Below are positions 11,966 to 22,089 of a stretch of 64,000 bases of DNA, piece by piece. The position numbers and the translations under genes are program-made. The notes under the pieces are model-generated. The model saw only the letters and a program-made list of their open reading frames with translations. It did not search any database and was not told the origin of the DNA. Each line of letters starts with the position of its first letter. Position 1 is the stretch's first letter. Location of the stretch: contig CM050448.1 of NCBI GenBank assembly GCA_027563935.2, forward strand, positions 63,663,843 to 63,727,842, read 5' to 3'. This DNA is from Costus lasius (lineage: Eukaryota > Streptophyta > Magnoliopsida > Zingiberales > Costaceae).

Positions 11966-13739
11966 GGTGTTCGTTGCTGCAGGAATCTACAACAAGCAAG
12001 AACAGCAAGGTCAGTATCAATGTTAAGAATCAATCCAGGACATGAGAAAGATTCTTTTTCTCACTATTTTGTCTGACTGAAAAATCCAGTAAACAGTCCG
12101 AAAGAGTAACACTCTTTTAGTGAGATGGGATCCAGATTTCATACTTGGTCTCCGCGTCCCGCTCAGGCGAGATAAGATGCACAGAGAAGACAAGCACTAA
12201 TTTCTGGTAGGCTGTCCCAGCCAATCGCCAACCCGTGCGATTCCCCTTCATCTGGGCAATCCAGCAGACTGTGCCAACTGAGTTGGTACAACACAATCTC
12301 TGACCCCGCAGATGGCTGCCTCCATGTGCTACCATATGCGCCACATATGTAGCCTACATGGTCAAGCTGACCCGACCTACTCCCTGGACCACCACGTGCT
12401 ATGCTGAGCAACGAGAAGCGATAAATCCCTTCTCTGTAACACGCAGGTGAAATCCAGCACCGTCTGAAGATAGATGGACGTGCCCACTGAGTGGGTACAA
12501 CACGGCTCCAACGATAGTCAGAACGGTGAGGTTTCGCGTCAGAAGGCTTTCCGAGCTTGATATGTTAGCGTTGGATTTTAACGGTCTTTTATCTTCTTCA
12601 CTATCATGCAATTCCTATGGTGATAGCAGAAGATAAACTCATGCAGTTCTAATTATATAAGCAATAAAAAGAAAGCATGGATCTTATGTGGTAAAAGCCC
12701 ATGAACCCTAAGTAAGACCTTAATTTTACTTAAGTCTTCACTTGAGCTCTTTTGCATCTCATCTGGTCCAACCCAGGGCCCTAGCTCCAAGAGCACCTCA
12801 GGTGCGCCACCAGCTGAATGCCCCTCTTGGATGTGTGCCTTTGTGCTCTTGTCTAATCAAAATACATTTTTGATCTATCTAGACAAGCTTTGACTCGCAG
12901 GTCAATTATACAATAGATTAATAAAAAATGTGATTCGCAGATCACAATAATATTAACTTATAATTAACCAGGCACGCAGGCCCCAGCACAGCACACATTT
13001 GGGCAACCCACATAAGATTAAATAAACAAGCATATGGTCTTAATCATCATGTGATCCAATCAAGAAATTAAATTTTTGAAAACCCCATAGGCATCAATTT
13101 TAACTTCCTTATGTGCCCTACAACCTTACAATGGTCCATTGATAGGGATCCACTCATCCATCTAGTTAGATCCTCTGCCCTTGCATGCACCGAGTCCTAA
13201 CTGACCCGAGTTGACCTAATGGTCAACCATGCATGCGCTAAGAGCTGAACAACCATCAAGAGTTCTGGCAAGCGGGTCTGACCTCGGGCCTAACTCAAGA
13301 GTGTTCACTGGTTGTCTCAACCAGACCTCGCTACACGCCTAAGATGCAATCGACCTATGGCCACCTCGTGCTTGCGCACAGGTGCCATCTGGTCGATCCA
13401 TCTAGGCTGTCAGATGGTCTGATCAGACTATTGGATCTAACCTAGAGGTGACTTCAGCCCCATCAACCCATCTAAGGGTTTATAGTAGGTGGCACTTTAG
13501 ATCTAGTCATAGGCGCGCAAGTTAGGGTTTTGTTTGATAAAACAACATAAACTAAGCGCCAACACAAGACATGCGACATCAATGAACAAACAACATGCGC
13601 CTAGATAAGTAAACATCTTACTTTCGCATGGAGAAATAGCATGTCAATTTTCGCATGTGAACAAGATCTAAGCATACATGAAGATGCGCAAACATGGATC
13701 ACAGAAATATCAAGCAATCATATTAACATGCTTCAACAT
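11966..13739 (-). other. 5' leader of element A, no gene
   Basis: Untranslated leader between primer site and gag. It carries three hairpins that recur in the family: TCCCGC-TCAG-GCGAGA at 12157-12172, CCAAC-TGA-GTTGG at 12274-12286 and CCCAC-TGA-GTGGG at 12483-12495. Unlike B, C and D it lacks the TTCGA-loop hairpin in its middle part. No convincing ORF. Confidence 0.75.
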
Positions 13740-13751
13740 GCTCTGATACCA
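13740..13751 (-). promoter_or_regulatory. tRNA-iMet primer binding site, element A
   Basis: The minus strand reads TGGTATCAGAGC, two bases inside the 5' LTR that starts at 13754. Confidence 0.95.
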
Positions 13752-13753
13752 AT

Positions 13754-15476
13754 TGTAGGGTCCCCTTCAAGGGGGAGCGCAAACCTGATGCAATCCCTTT
13801 CAAGAGGGGGGCGAAAACACTAAGGGGTGGCGCATAAAATTGCAAGCGGAAGCATGTGTTTTCAACGATCTTAGCATGAGCATATGATCAACTTGAATGA
13901 GTTTAGATCTATACCATAGCCATAGAGTTGGAGGTCGGCTTGGAAGAAGAGATCGAATAGGGGTCTCCTCCACAAGATGCGCACACAAGATGAGAAGTGG
14001 CCTTTCTTCTTGTTGCTCCTTGTGCTAGCAAGGACTTCAAGTGCACTTGTCGCGTGAAGGAGATGAAGGATGAACTTGGCGTGGATGAACTCTTCCTTGT
14101 CCTCGTCCAAACTCACCACACCGAAAGCAAGCAGCAATCGTTGAGAAGAGACAAGCGTTTTTTTTTCATCCAAGTGAGGCGTTGAAGAACCATTTCCGAA
14201 ACCTCCATTCCCAAAATGGTAAGTCATCACTTCAAACGTTCATGTCTAATGAACCAAAACAAAACGCCAATTCGATTGAACCATGCGTTCACATATGTGA
14301 ACCGGTTCAATTGAATTCGGTCCAATTGAATTCGGTTTAAAGACTAAATTGAACCAAGCCAAGCAATGGTCTAAATCTCACCTGAACCATGAAGGTTCGA
14401 GATCTAACCGTACATCCCTTGATGCCTTTGATCTCACCGATCTAGCATCACTACTCTCGATCGAAGCTTACCGATCTCAAGCCCTAATCAATCAAACATG
14501 ATCAGGCTAGATCTCACTTACAATCAGAGTTTAAACTCCTTTAAACTGAACCAAAACAATTCAGTCCACACGATCTGACTCAAGAAAGCCATATCATCAA
14601 TTTGTGCGACCCTGAGGGTTTCCTTTAAATGTCGGTAACGATAACTTACGTTATCACGATCAGTGAGGGGTATCTAGCAACACATCACTGTCTCCCGATA
14701 TAAAGGAAATAGTCTTCCAAGACTACACCCAAACCATGGCACAAGTGTGAATCAAACTCACAAGGCATGCATGTTTCCTTTGCCACTGGATGTTCTTATT
14801 GGACAAGCATGTCAAGCCTGTAACTCCAATACGATGAGCATGATTAGATCAGATGAACATAGTCATCTGGGTATGGCCATACACTTTCTCAATCATCTCA
14901 TATAAGGGGGGCCCCTTTAGAACATCACACTCCTTAAACAAGGAGACGGCAATCCTTTATCTATCACTAGTGCCCTAACCTGACTCAAGCTCACCATCCA
15001 AGATAGTCTATAATCATTATGTTTCAAATGATATTGAACTACCTCAAAACAATGACAATCATCATTTAGAAACACAAGTGATCTCAAGTCAAAGGAAATG
15101 TGCCACTTGCTGCTATCAAGGATTATTCACATTGTGACAAACAATTGAATATCCTAAAAGGGTCTGTCCAGTACATCCAATGTACCCATGAGTCTACATC
15201 TTATTCCATGCTCGAAGCATCCTATAAGATTAGAACACATATTAGTCTTAACCATATCAAGGCTGTCTCATGTTCACCAAGATATCTCGACTAAGGACTT
15301 ATAGCCTATCAGCCTAGCTGAACAGCTTTGAGACATTATTCAGAAGTACACTTATTACAGCAGACAAGGTAACAACCTGAATAATAACCATGCCTTTTAT
15401 AAACATAAGAGTTTATTACATGATACTTTTACAATCCCAAGGCCTCAAACATTAGCCTTAAGGGCATACCCCAACA
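13754..15476 (-). repeat. 5' LTR of element A
   Basis: A 1723-bp LTR, TGTAGGG to CCCCAACA, followed by the target duplication CCTGC at 15477-15481. Nearly identical to 6358-8064. As the 5' LTR it should hold the promoter; the GATAAC/GTTATC inverted repeat at about 14639-14654 lies in the block shared by all copia LTRs in the window. Confidence 0.95.
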
Positions 15477-16531
15477 CCTGCGTGCCTGGTTAAAATTTGT
15501 AAATTAATTTTTATTGTGATCTGCGCATCACATTGCATTTAATTTATAAAATGTAATTGACCTGCGAGTCAATCTTGTCTAGATAGATTAATTTGTAAAT
15601 TAATCAGACAAGAGCACAGAGCACACTTGGCAGAGGCGCTTGCAGCAGAGGCTTGACCAGGTGGGAGGTCCAGGGTTCGACTCTGGGACCAGGCGCATTT
15701 TCCCTGGTAGGCGCACCTGAGCTGCAGATGGCGCTTGGGCCCTAGGTTGGGCCAGATGAGAAGCAAAAGCCCCATGAAGAAAAGCAAGTGAAGACTTAAG
15801 TTTAATTTAAGGTCTAACTTAGGCTTAATGGGCTTTTACCACATAAGATCAGCATGCTTTCTATTTATTGCTTTTATAATTAGAATTGCATGATAGTCAA
15901 GAAGATAAAAGACCATTAAAATCCAACGCTAAAATATCAAGCTCGTAAGCCTTCTGACGCGAAACCTCACTGTTCTGACTATCGTTGGAGCCGTGTTGTA
16001 CCCACTCAGTGGGCACGTCCATCTATCTTCAGACGGTGCGGGATTACACCTGCGTGTTACAGAGAAGGGATTTATCGCTTCTCGTTGCTCAGCATAGCAC
16101 GTGGTGGTCCAGGGAGTAGGTCGGGTTAGCTTGACCGTGTAGGCTACATATGTGGCGCATATGGTAGCACATGGAGGCAGCCATCTGTGGGGTCAGAGAC
16201 TGTGTTGTACCAACTCAGTTGGCACAGTCTGCTGGATTGCCCAGATGAAGGGGAATCGCACGGGTTGGCGATTGGCAGGGACTGCCTACTAGAAATTAGT
16301 GCTTGTACTCTCTGTGCATCTTATCTCGCCTGAGCGGGACGCGGAGACCAAGTATGAAATCTGGATCCCATCTCACTAAAAGAGTTCTACTCTTTCGGGC
16401 TGTTTTGCTGGATTTTTTAGCCAGATAAAATAGTGAGAAAAAGAATCATTCTTAAGTCCTGATTGATTCTTAACATTGATACTGACCTTGCTGTTCTTGC
16501 ATTGTTGTAGATACCTGCAGCAACGAACACC
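15477..16531 (+). other. 5' leader of element B, right of element A, no gene
   Basis: Untranslated leader that resumes exactly where 6357 stopped. Inverted repeats: a TTCGA-loop hairpin at 15667-15690 (GGTCCAGGG with CTCTGGGACC), CCCAC-TCA-GTGGG at 16001-16013, CCAAC-TCA-GTTGG at 16210-16222, and TCTCGC-CTGA-GCGGGA at 16324-16339. An AATCGC/GCGATT pair lies near 16252-16272. No upstream ORF looks conserved. Gag starts at 16532 in the context ACACCATGAGC. Confidence 0.8.
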
Positions 16532-19500
16532 ATGAGCTTCAATGTGCGATCCCTACTGGAAAGAGAGAAGTTTGCTAGGCCAAACTTCTCAGACTGGTTC
16601 GGACACCTTGAGATTGTTCTTAAGGCAGAGAGGAAACTGTATGTCCTCGAGACGGCTATACCGCCTCAGCCCGCTCCGAACGCCGCAAGGGCGGTTCGGG
16701 ATGCCTATGAAAAGCATGTCAATGATAGCATTGATGTCGCTTGCCTGATGCTAGCGTCTATGACGCCACCGCTGCAGCGTCAACATGAGGATATGTCTGC
16801 TATAGAAATGATAGCAAACCTCAAGATGCTGTATGCTACGCAGGCGAGGACTGAGCGCTATAATCTGACAAAGCTGTTCTTTCAGAGCAAACTGGCTGAA
16901 GGGAGCCCAGTGGGAGCTCACGTGCTCAAGATGATTGGGCACAAGGAGGCTCTAGAGAAACTGGGGCATACCATCAATCAGGAGCTTGCTGTAGACATTA
17001 TTCTGCAGTCTCTCCCGCCCTCTTTCGATGCGTTCATCATTAACTTTAATATGAACAAAATCGACTGTACTCCGGTAGAGCTGCTGAATATGCTCTTGAC
17101 TACTGAGGAGACTCTGAAGGGAAAGCCTTCGACCTCTGTCTTAATGGTTCCTTCTAGGAACAAGAAGAAGGGGAAGAAGGGCAAGGCCCCTGTCAAGAGT
17201 TACAGCAAGGCTCTGAAGCAAAAAGTTAAGCGGTCAAAGGAATACAGATGTTTCCACTGTGGCCAGCTGGGTCACTGGAAAAAGGACTGTAAAGCGCTCC
17301 AAGGAGACAAGAGGGGAAGCATCGCTTCTGGCTCAGGTATTTACGTGACGGAAGTCATGGTTTCATCTTCTTCTATTTCATGGGTGTTGGACACTGCATG
17401 TGGAGTTCACATTTGTTCAAATGTACAGGTACTCAAGAGAAGAAGGCAGGTGGGACAGCATGAGGTGGACCTACGAGTTGGAAACGGGGCACGGGTTGCT
17501 GCTGTTGCTGTAGGAGACTATTTCATCTCTTTACCAAGTATTACTAAAAATATTATCTCTATTCCTGCTCTTGTCAGGAAAGGGTTTTCCTTTGAATGCA
17601 ATATTTCAAAGTGTATTCTTACTTTAGATAATATTGTTTATGCTGCTGGTTCAATTAACAATGGGTTATTCATGTTGGACATGGAATGTTCTATACACAA
17701 TATTGATAATAAGAAAGCCAAATATGCTGATGACAGCACCTTGCTATGGCATAGTCGTTTAGGCCATATTAACAAGAAACGCATTAAGCGGTTGCATGAT
17801 TATGGACTGCTGGGATCATTCTCCTATGAGGAGATTGATACATGCAAAGCTTGTTTAATGGGCAAAATGACGAAGTCGCCTTTTCCTCATAAAGGTCAAA
17901 GGGCTTCAGGTTTACTTGACCTTATACACAGTGATGTGTGTGGGCCATTTAGTAAACATGCCAGAGGTGGCTATCAGTACTTCATTACCTTCACTGATGA
18001 TTTCAGTAGATACGGTTATGTCTATCTAATGAGACATAAGAGTGAATCTTTTGACAAGTTCAAAGAGTTCAAGAATGAAGTACAGAATCAGCTTGGCCAA
18101 AATATCAAGGCACTTCGTTCTGATCGAGGTGGAGAATACCTGAGTCGAGAGTTTACTGACTATCTAAAGGAGTGTGGGATTATCTCACAGCTCACTCCAC
18201 CAGGAACACCGCAATGGAATGGTGTGTCCGAGAGGAGAAATAGAACGTTACTTGACATGGTTCGTTCTATGATGAGTCAGGCTGCTCTACCTTACTCCTT
18301 TTGGGGATTTGCACTGGAGACAGCTGCAAAGGTACTAAACCGAGTGCCATCCAAGGCAGTTTCTAAGATGCCATATGAGTTATGGTATGGGAAACAGCCT
18401 AGCTTGACATTTATCAGGATCTGGGGCTGCGAGGCTTACGTCAAAAAGCTCGCCTCTGGAAAACTAGAGAGCAGATCTGAGAAATGTATCTTTGTCGGTT
18501 ACCCTAAGGAAACTAAGGGTTATTATTTCTACGATCCCAAAGAGAACAAAGTATTTGTTGCTCGGACGGCCATATTTCTTGAGAAGGAGTTTCTTCTGCA
18601 AGAGGCCAGTGGGAGAGAAATAAAGCTGGATGAGAATCCAGAAGAAGGACAAAGTGGTCAAGCACAGTTGGATGAGCCTGAGCCGGTAGAACAGGTTACT
18701 GAACAACCTGAGGCTCAGATATCATGGGAACCGCGAAGATCGGGAAGGATCCGTCGACAGCCTGAGCGCTATGACGGAGTCTACATCATTGATCATGATG
18801 AACCCCTCACTTATGCGGATGCGGTCAGTGGACCGGAGTCAGCGAGATGGCTTGAAGCTATGCGCGCCGAGATGGACTCCATGTCAGATAACCGAGTCTG
18901 GGATTTGGTTGATCCGCCTCCGGGAGTAATCCCTATAGGTTGTAAATGGATCTTCAAGAAGAAGATTGACATGGATGGTAACGTGGTTACCTATAAAGGC
19001 AGGCTAGTTGCGAAAGGTTTCAAGCAAATCTACGGGATAGATTATGATGAAACTTTCTCACCTGTAGCCATGTTTAAGTCTATTCGGATTCTTTTCGCGA
19101 TAGCAGCATATTACGATTATGAGATCTGGCAGATGGATGTGAAGACTGCTTTCCTTAATGGAAATCTGGATGAGGATGTGTATATGACACAACCAGAAGG
19201 TTTCACTAATCCATCAGATCGTCATAAAATATGCAAGTTAAAGAAGTCTATTTATAGACTCAAACAAGCATCAAGAAGCTGGAATATTCGTTTTGATGAA
19301 TCAGTCACTGAATTTGGTTTCATCAAGAACGAAGATGACCCGTGTGTATATAAGAGGTTTAGTGGGAGCGTGATTACTTTCCTAGTCCTCTACGTCGATG
19401 ATATCTTGATCATTGGAAACGACATTCCAGAAATGCATGCCGTAAAGGCATGGCTAAGGAAATGTTTCCAGATGAAAGATCTTGGAGAAGCAGCCTATGT

Positions 19501-20374
19501 ATTAGGTGTGAAGATCTACAAGGATAGATCTAAGAGGCTTCTCGGGCTGTGCCAGCGTACTTACATCGATAAAGTCCTGGAGAGATTTCATTTAGAGAAT
19601 TCTAAAAGAGGATATCTTCCAGTCAGACATGGTCTGAATCTTTCGAAGAGTCAGTGTCCACAAACACAGACTGAGAAAGATGAAATGGACAATACGCCTT
19701 ATGCTTCGGCTATTGGATCCATAATGTATGCGATGTTGTGTACTCGCCCAGACGTCGCTTACGGGTTAAGCGTGACCAGTCGGTTCCAAGGTAATCCAGG
19801 TATGGCGCACTGGATTGCAGTCAAGAACATTTTAAAATATCTGCGGAGGACCAAAGATATGTTCTTGATATATGGTGGTCAGGAAGAACTCAGTATTGAA
19901 GGATATACTGACGCTTCGTTCCAGTCGGACCAGGATGATTTCCGATCGCAATCAGGCTATGTTTTTAGCTTGAATGGAGGAGCGGTGGTGTGGAAGAGTT
20001 TCAAACAGTCAATCGTTGCTGATTCCACAACAGAAGCCGAGTATGTTGCAGCCTCGGAAGCATCCAAGGAGGCAGTGTGGATTCGTAAGTTCGTGAGAGA
20101 ACTTGGTGTTGTTCCTTCGAGTGCAGATCCTTTGGTTATCTTTTGTGATAACACTGGAGCAATCGCACAAGCAAAGGAACCACGGTCGCACCAGAAGTCC
20201 AAGCACATACAGAGACGGTTTCATTTGATCAGGGAGATCATAGATCGTGGCGAGATCAAAGTCTGCAAGGTTCATACAGATGACAATCTGGCAGACCCGC
20301 TTACTAAGCCTCTGGCACAGCAGAAGCATGAGAAGCACTATAATAATATGGGTTTGAGATTTCTCAACCATTAG
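16532..20374 (+). CDS. Ty1/copia gag-pol polyprotein, open reading frame of element B
   Basis: 1280 residues in a single frame, the only full-length copia polyprotein in the window. Gag is followed by a CCHC knuckle at about 240-253 (CFHCGQLGHWKKDC). The protease triad is DTA at about 287, where DSG or DTG is usual. The HHCC integrase finger starts at about 407, and the integrase core has D at about 468, D at about 531 and E at about 567. RT has YVDD at about 954. RNase H has D near 1127, TTEAEY and CDNTGA. Compared with element D it lacks 14 residues after about residue 336, an in-frame 42-bp deletion between protease and integrase. Arginine replaces glycine in RT motif Y-G-LKQ at about 909. 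The enzyme may be impaired, and there is no 5' LTR to drive it. Confidence 0.9.
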   Translation: MSFNVRSLLEREKFARPNFSDWFGHLEIVLKAERKLYVLETAIPPQPAPNAARAVRDAYEKHVNDSIDVACLMLASMTPPLQRQHEDMSAIEMIANLKMLYATQARTERYNLTKLFFQSKLAEGSPVGAHVLKMIGHKEALEKLGHTINQELAVDIILQSLPPSFDAFIINFNMNKIDCTPVELLNMLLTTEETLKGKPSTSVLMVPSRNKKKGKKGKAPVKSYSKALKQKVKRSKEYRCFHCGQLGHWKKDCKALQGDKRGSIASGSGIYVTEVMVSSSSISWVLDTACGVHICSNVQVLKRRRQVGQHEVDLRVGNGARVAAVAVGDYFISLPSITKNIISIPALVRKGFSFECNISKCILTLDNIVYAAGSINNGLFMLDMECSIHNIDNKKAKYADDSTLLWHSRLGHINKKRIKRLHDYGLLGSFSYEEIDTCKACLMGKMTKSPFPHKGQRASGLLDLIHSDVCGPFSKHARGGYQYFITFTDDFSRYGYVYLMRHKSESFDKFKEFKNEVQNQLGQNIKALRSDRGGEYLSREFTDYLKECGIISQLTPPGTPQWNGVSERRNRTLLDMVRSMMSQAALPYSFWGFALETAAKVLNRVPSKAVSKMPYELWYGKQPSLTFIRIWGCEAYVKKLASGKLESRSEKCIFVGYPKETKGYYFYDPKENKVFVARTAIFLEKEFLLQEASGREIKLDENPEEGQSGQAQLDEPEPVEQVTEQPEAQISWEPRRSGRIRRQPERYDGVYIIDHDEPLTYADAVSGPESARWLEAMRAEMDSMSDNRVWDLVDPPPGVIPIGCKWIFKKKIDMDGNVVTYKGRLVAKGFKQIYGIDYDETFSPVAMFKSIRILFAIAAYYDYEIWQMDVKTAFLNGNLDEDVYMTQPEGFTNPSDRHKICKLKKSIYRLKQASRSWNIRFDESVTEFGFIKNEDDPCVYKRFSGSVITFLVLYVDDILIIGNDIPEMHAVKAWLRKCFQMKDLGEAAYVLGVKIYKDRSKRLLGLCQRTYIDKVLERFHLENSKRGYLPVRHGLNLSKSQCPQTQTEKDEMDNTPYASAIGSIMYAMLCTRPDVAYGLSVTSRFQGNPGMAHWIAVKNILKYLRRTKDMFLIYGGQEELSIEGYTDASFQSDQDDFRSQSGYVFSLNGGAVVWKSFKQSIVADSTTEAEYVAASEASKEAVWIRKFVRELGVVPSSADPLVIFCDNTGAIAQAKEPRSHQKSKHIQRRFHLIREIIDRGEIKVCKVHTDDNLADPLTKPLAQQKHEKHYNNMGLRFLNH

Positions 20375-20383
20375 ATTAAGTGC

Positions 20384-20394
20384 AAGTGGGAGAT
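20384..20394 (+). promoter_or_regulatory. Polypurine tract of element B
   Basis: AAGTGGGAGAT immediately before the 3' LTR that starts TGTTGGGG at 20395; ten bases after the gag-pol stop. Confidence 0.85.
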
Positions 20395-22089
20395 TGTTGG
20401 GGTATGCCCTTAAGGCTAATGTTTGAGGCCTTGGGATTGTAACAGTATCATGTATAAACTCTTATGTTTATAAAGGCATGGTTGTTATTCAGTTTGTTAC
20501 ATTGTCTGCTGCAATAGGTGTACTTCTGAATAATGTCTCAAAGCTGTTCAGCTAGGCTGACATGCTGTAATGTCCTTAGTCGAGATATCTTGGTGAACAT
20601 GAGACAACCTTGATATGATTGAGACTAATATGTGTTCTAATCTTATAGGATGCTTCGAGCATGGAATAAGATGTAGACCCATGGGTATATTAGATGTACT
20701 GGACAGACCCTACTAGGATATTCAATTGCTTGTCACAATGTGAATAATCCTTGATTGTAACAAGTGGCACATTTCCTCTGACTTGAGATCACTTGTGTTT
20801 CTAAATGATGATTGTCATTGTTTTGAGGTAGTTCAATATCATTTGAAACATAATGATTATAGACTATCTTGGATGGTGAGCTTGAATCAGGTTAGGGCAC
20901 TAGTGATAGATATAGGATTGCCGTCTCCTTAATTGGAGTGTGATGTTCTAAAGGGGCCCCCCTCTGTATGAGATGATTGAGAAAGTGTATGGCCATACCC
21001 AGATGACTATGATCATCTGATCTAATCATGCTCATCATATTGGAGCTACAAGCTTGACACGCTTGTCCAATAAGAACATCCAGTGGCAAAGGAAATTTGC
21101 ATGCCTTGTGAATTGGATTCACACTTGTGCTGTGGTTTGGGTGTAGTCTTGGAAGACTCTTTCCTTTATATCGGGAGACAGTGATGTGTTGCTAGATACC
21201 CCTCACTGATCGTGATAACGTGAGTTATCGTTACCGACATTTAAAGGAAACCCTCAGGGTCGCACAAATTGATGATATGGCTTACTTAAGTCAGATCGTG
21301 TGGACTGAATTGTTTGGGTTCAGTTTAAAGGGATTTAGTCTCTGATTGTAAGTGAGATCTGGTCTGATCATGTTTGATTGATTAGGGCTTGAGATCGGTA
21401 AGCTTCGATCGAGAGATTGGATGCTAGATCAGTGAGATCAGCAGCATCAAGAGATCAACGGTTAGATCTGGAACCTTAGGGTTTAATTGTGATCTAGACC
21501 ATATCGCTTGGGTTAATTGGTCTTTGGACCAAACCAAATTGAACCAGCTCATTGAGTGAGCGTGTGGTTCAAATGGAGAGGAGTTTGCGATTGGGGTAAA
21601 CCCATGATCGCATGTGAGTAAGTGGCTTTCTATTTTTAGAAAGCATGATCACATACGTGACCATCACTCACGTTCACGCCTAAGGCGCTCTACTCTCTCG
21701 CTTCTCCTCCTCTCTCGTCGCCAACAAGCTCTCTCTCGTGTGGTGAAGAGGTTGACGAAAAAGGAGAAGGAAGAAATCGCCAAGCAAAGGATTCTCTTCC
21801 CTTCCATACGACAAGGACCTCTTGGAACCTTGCTAGCACAAGGAGCACCATCAGAGTAGGCGACTTCTTCATCTTGTGTGCGCATCCTTTGGAGGAGATC
21901 CCTATCGCTCTCTGCTTCCAAGACGCCATCTAGAAATGGCATCGGTATGACATCTTCTATGTTTGCAATCGGGTTTAACAAGTTGATCATATGTTATGCA
22001 TGAATCCGATCCCCTAGAAACCCTCTTCCGCTGTTTAAAATTTTATACGCGCCATGCTTTAGGGTTTCGCCCCCTTCTGGGGACCTACA
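20395..22089 (+). repeat. 3' LTR of element B
   Basis: A 1695-bp LTR, TGTTGGGG to GACCTACA. A TATA-like TTTATAT lies at 21165-21171. It is followed by the conserved copia promoter block (GCTAGATACCCCTCACT, inverted repeat GATAAC-GTGA-GTTATC at 21214-21229, then CAGGGTCGCACA near 21256). The right end abuts gag of element C at 22090. There is no matching 5' LTR. Confidence 0.9.

Larger units (their letters stand above)
6358..15476 (-). mobile_element. Complete Ty1/copia element A inserted in element B
   Basis: A 9119-bp minus-strand element with LTRs at 6358-8064 and 13754-15476, a polypurine tract at 8065-8075, a primer site at 13740-13751, and a perfect 5-bp target duplication CCTGC (6353-6357 and 15477-15481). 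LTR ends are TGTAGGG and CCCCAACA. The LTRs differ by about one substitution, a one-base G-run difference and a 17-bp deletion near 7951 in the left copy, so the insertion is very recent. Its RT and RNase H are disrupted, so it probably moved with enzymes supplied by a related copy. Confidence 0.95.
5970..22089 (+). mobile_element. Ty1/copia element B, lacks its 5' LTR, interrupted by element A
   Basis: Plus-strand copia element made of a truncated leader (5970-6357), the inserted element A (6358-15476), the rest of the leader (15477-16531), gag-pol (16532-20374), a polypurine tract and a 3' LTR (20395-22089). Compared with element D, about 360 bp of leader and the whole 5' LTR are missing at 5970, so there is no own promoter or primer site. 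The right end lies in gag of element C; the adjacent five bases CTGTT would be the target duplication, but the left partner is lost. It belongs to the same family as A, C and D. Confidence 0.85.

Noticed and set aside
15630..15700. A genuine tRNA gene in the leader of B
   Set aside because: Only a T-arm/B-box-like hairpin is present. I could not fold an acceptor stem, D arm and anticodon arm around it.
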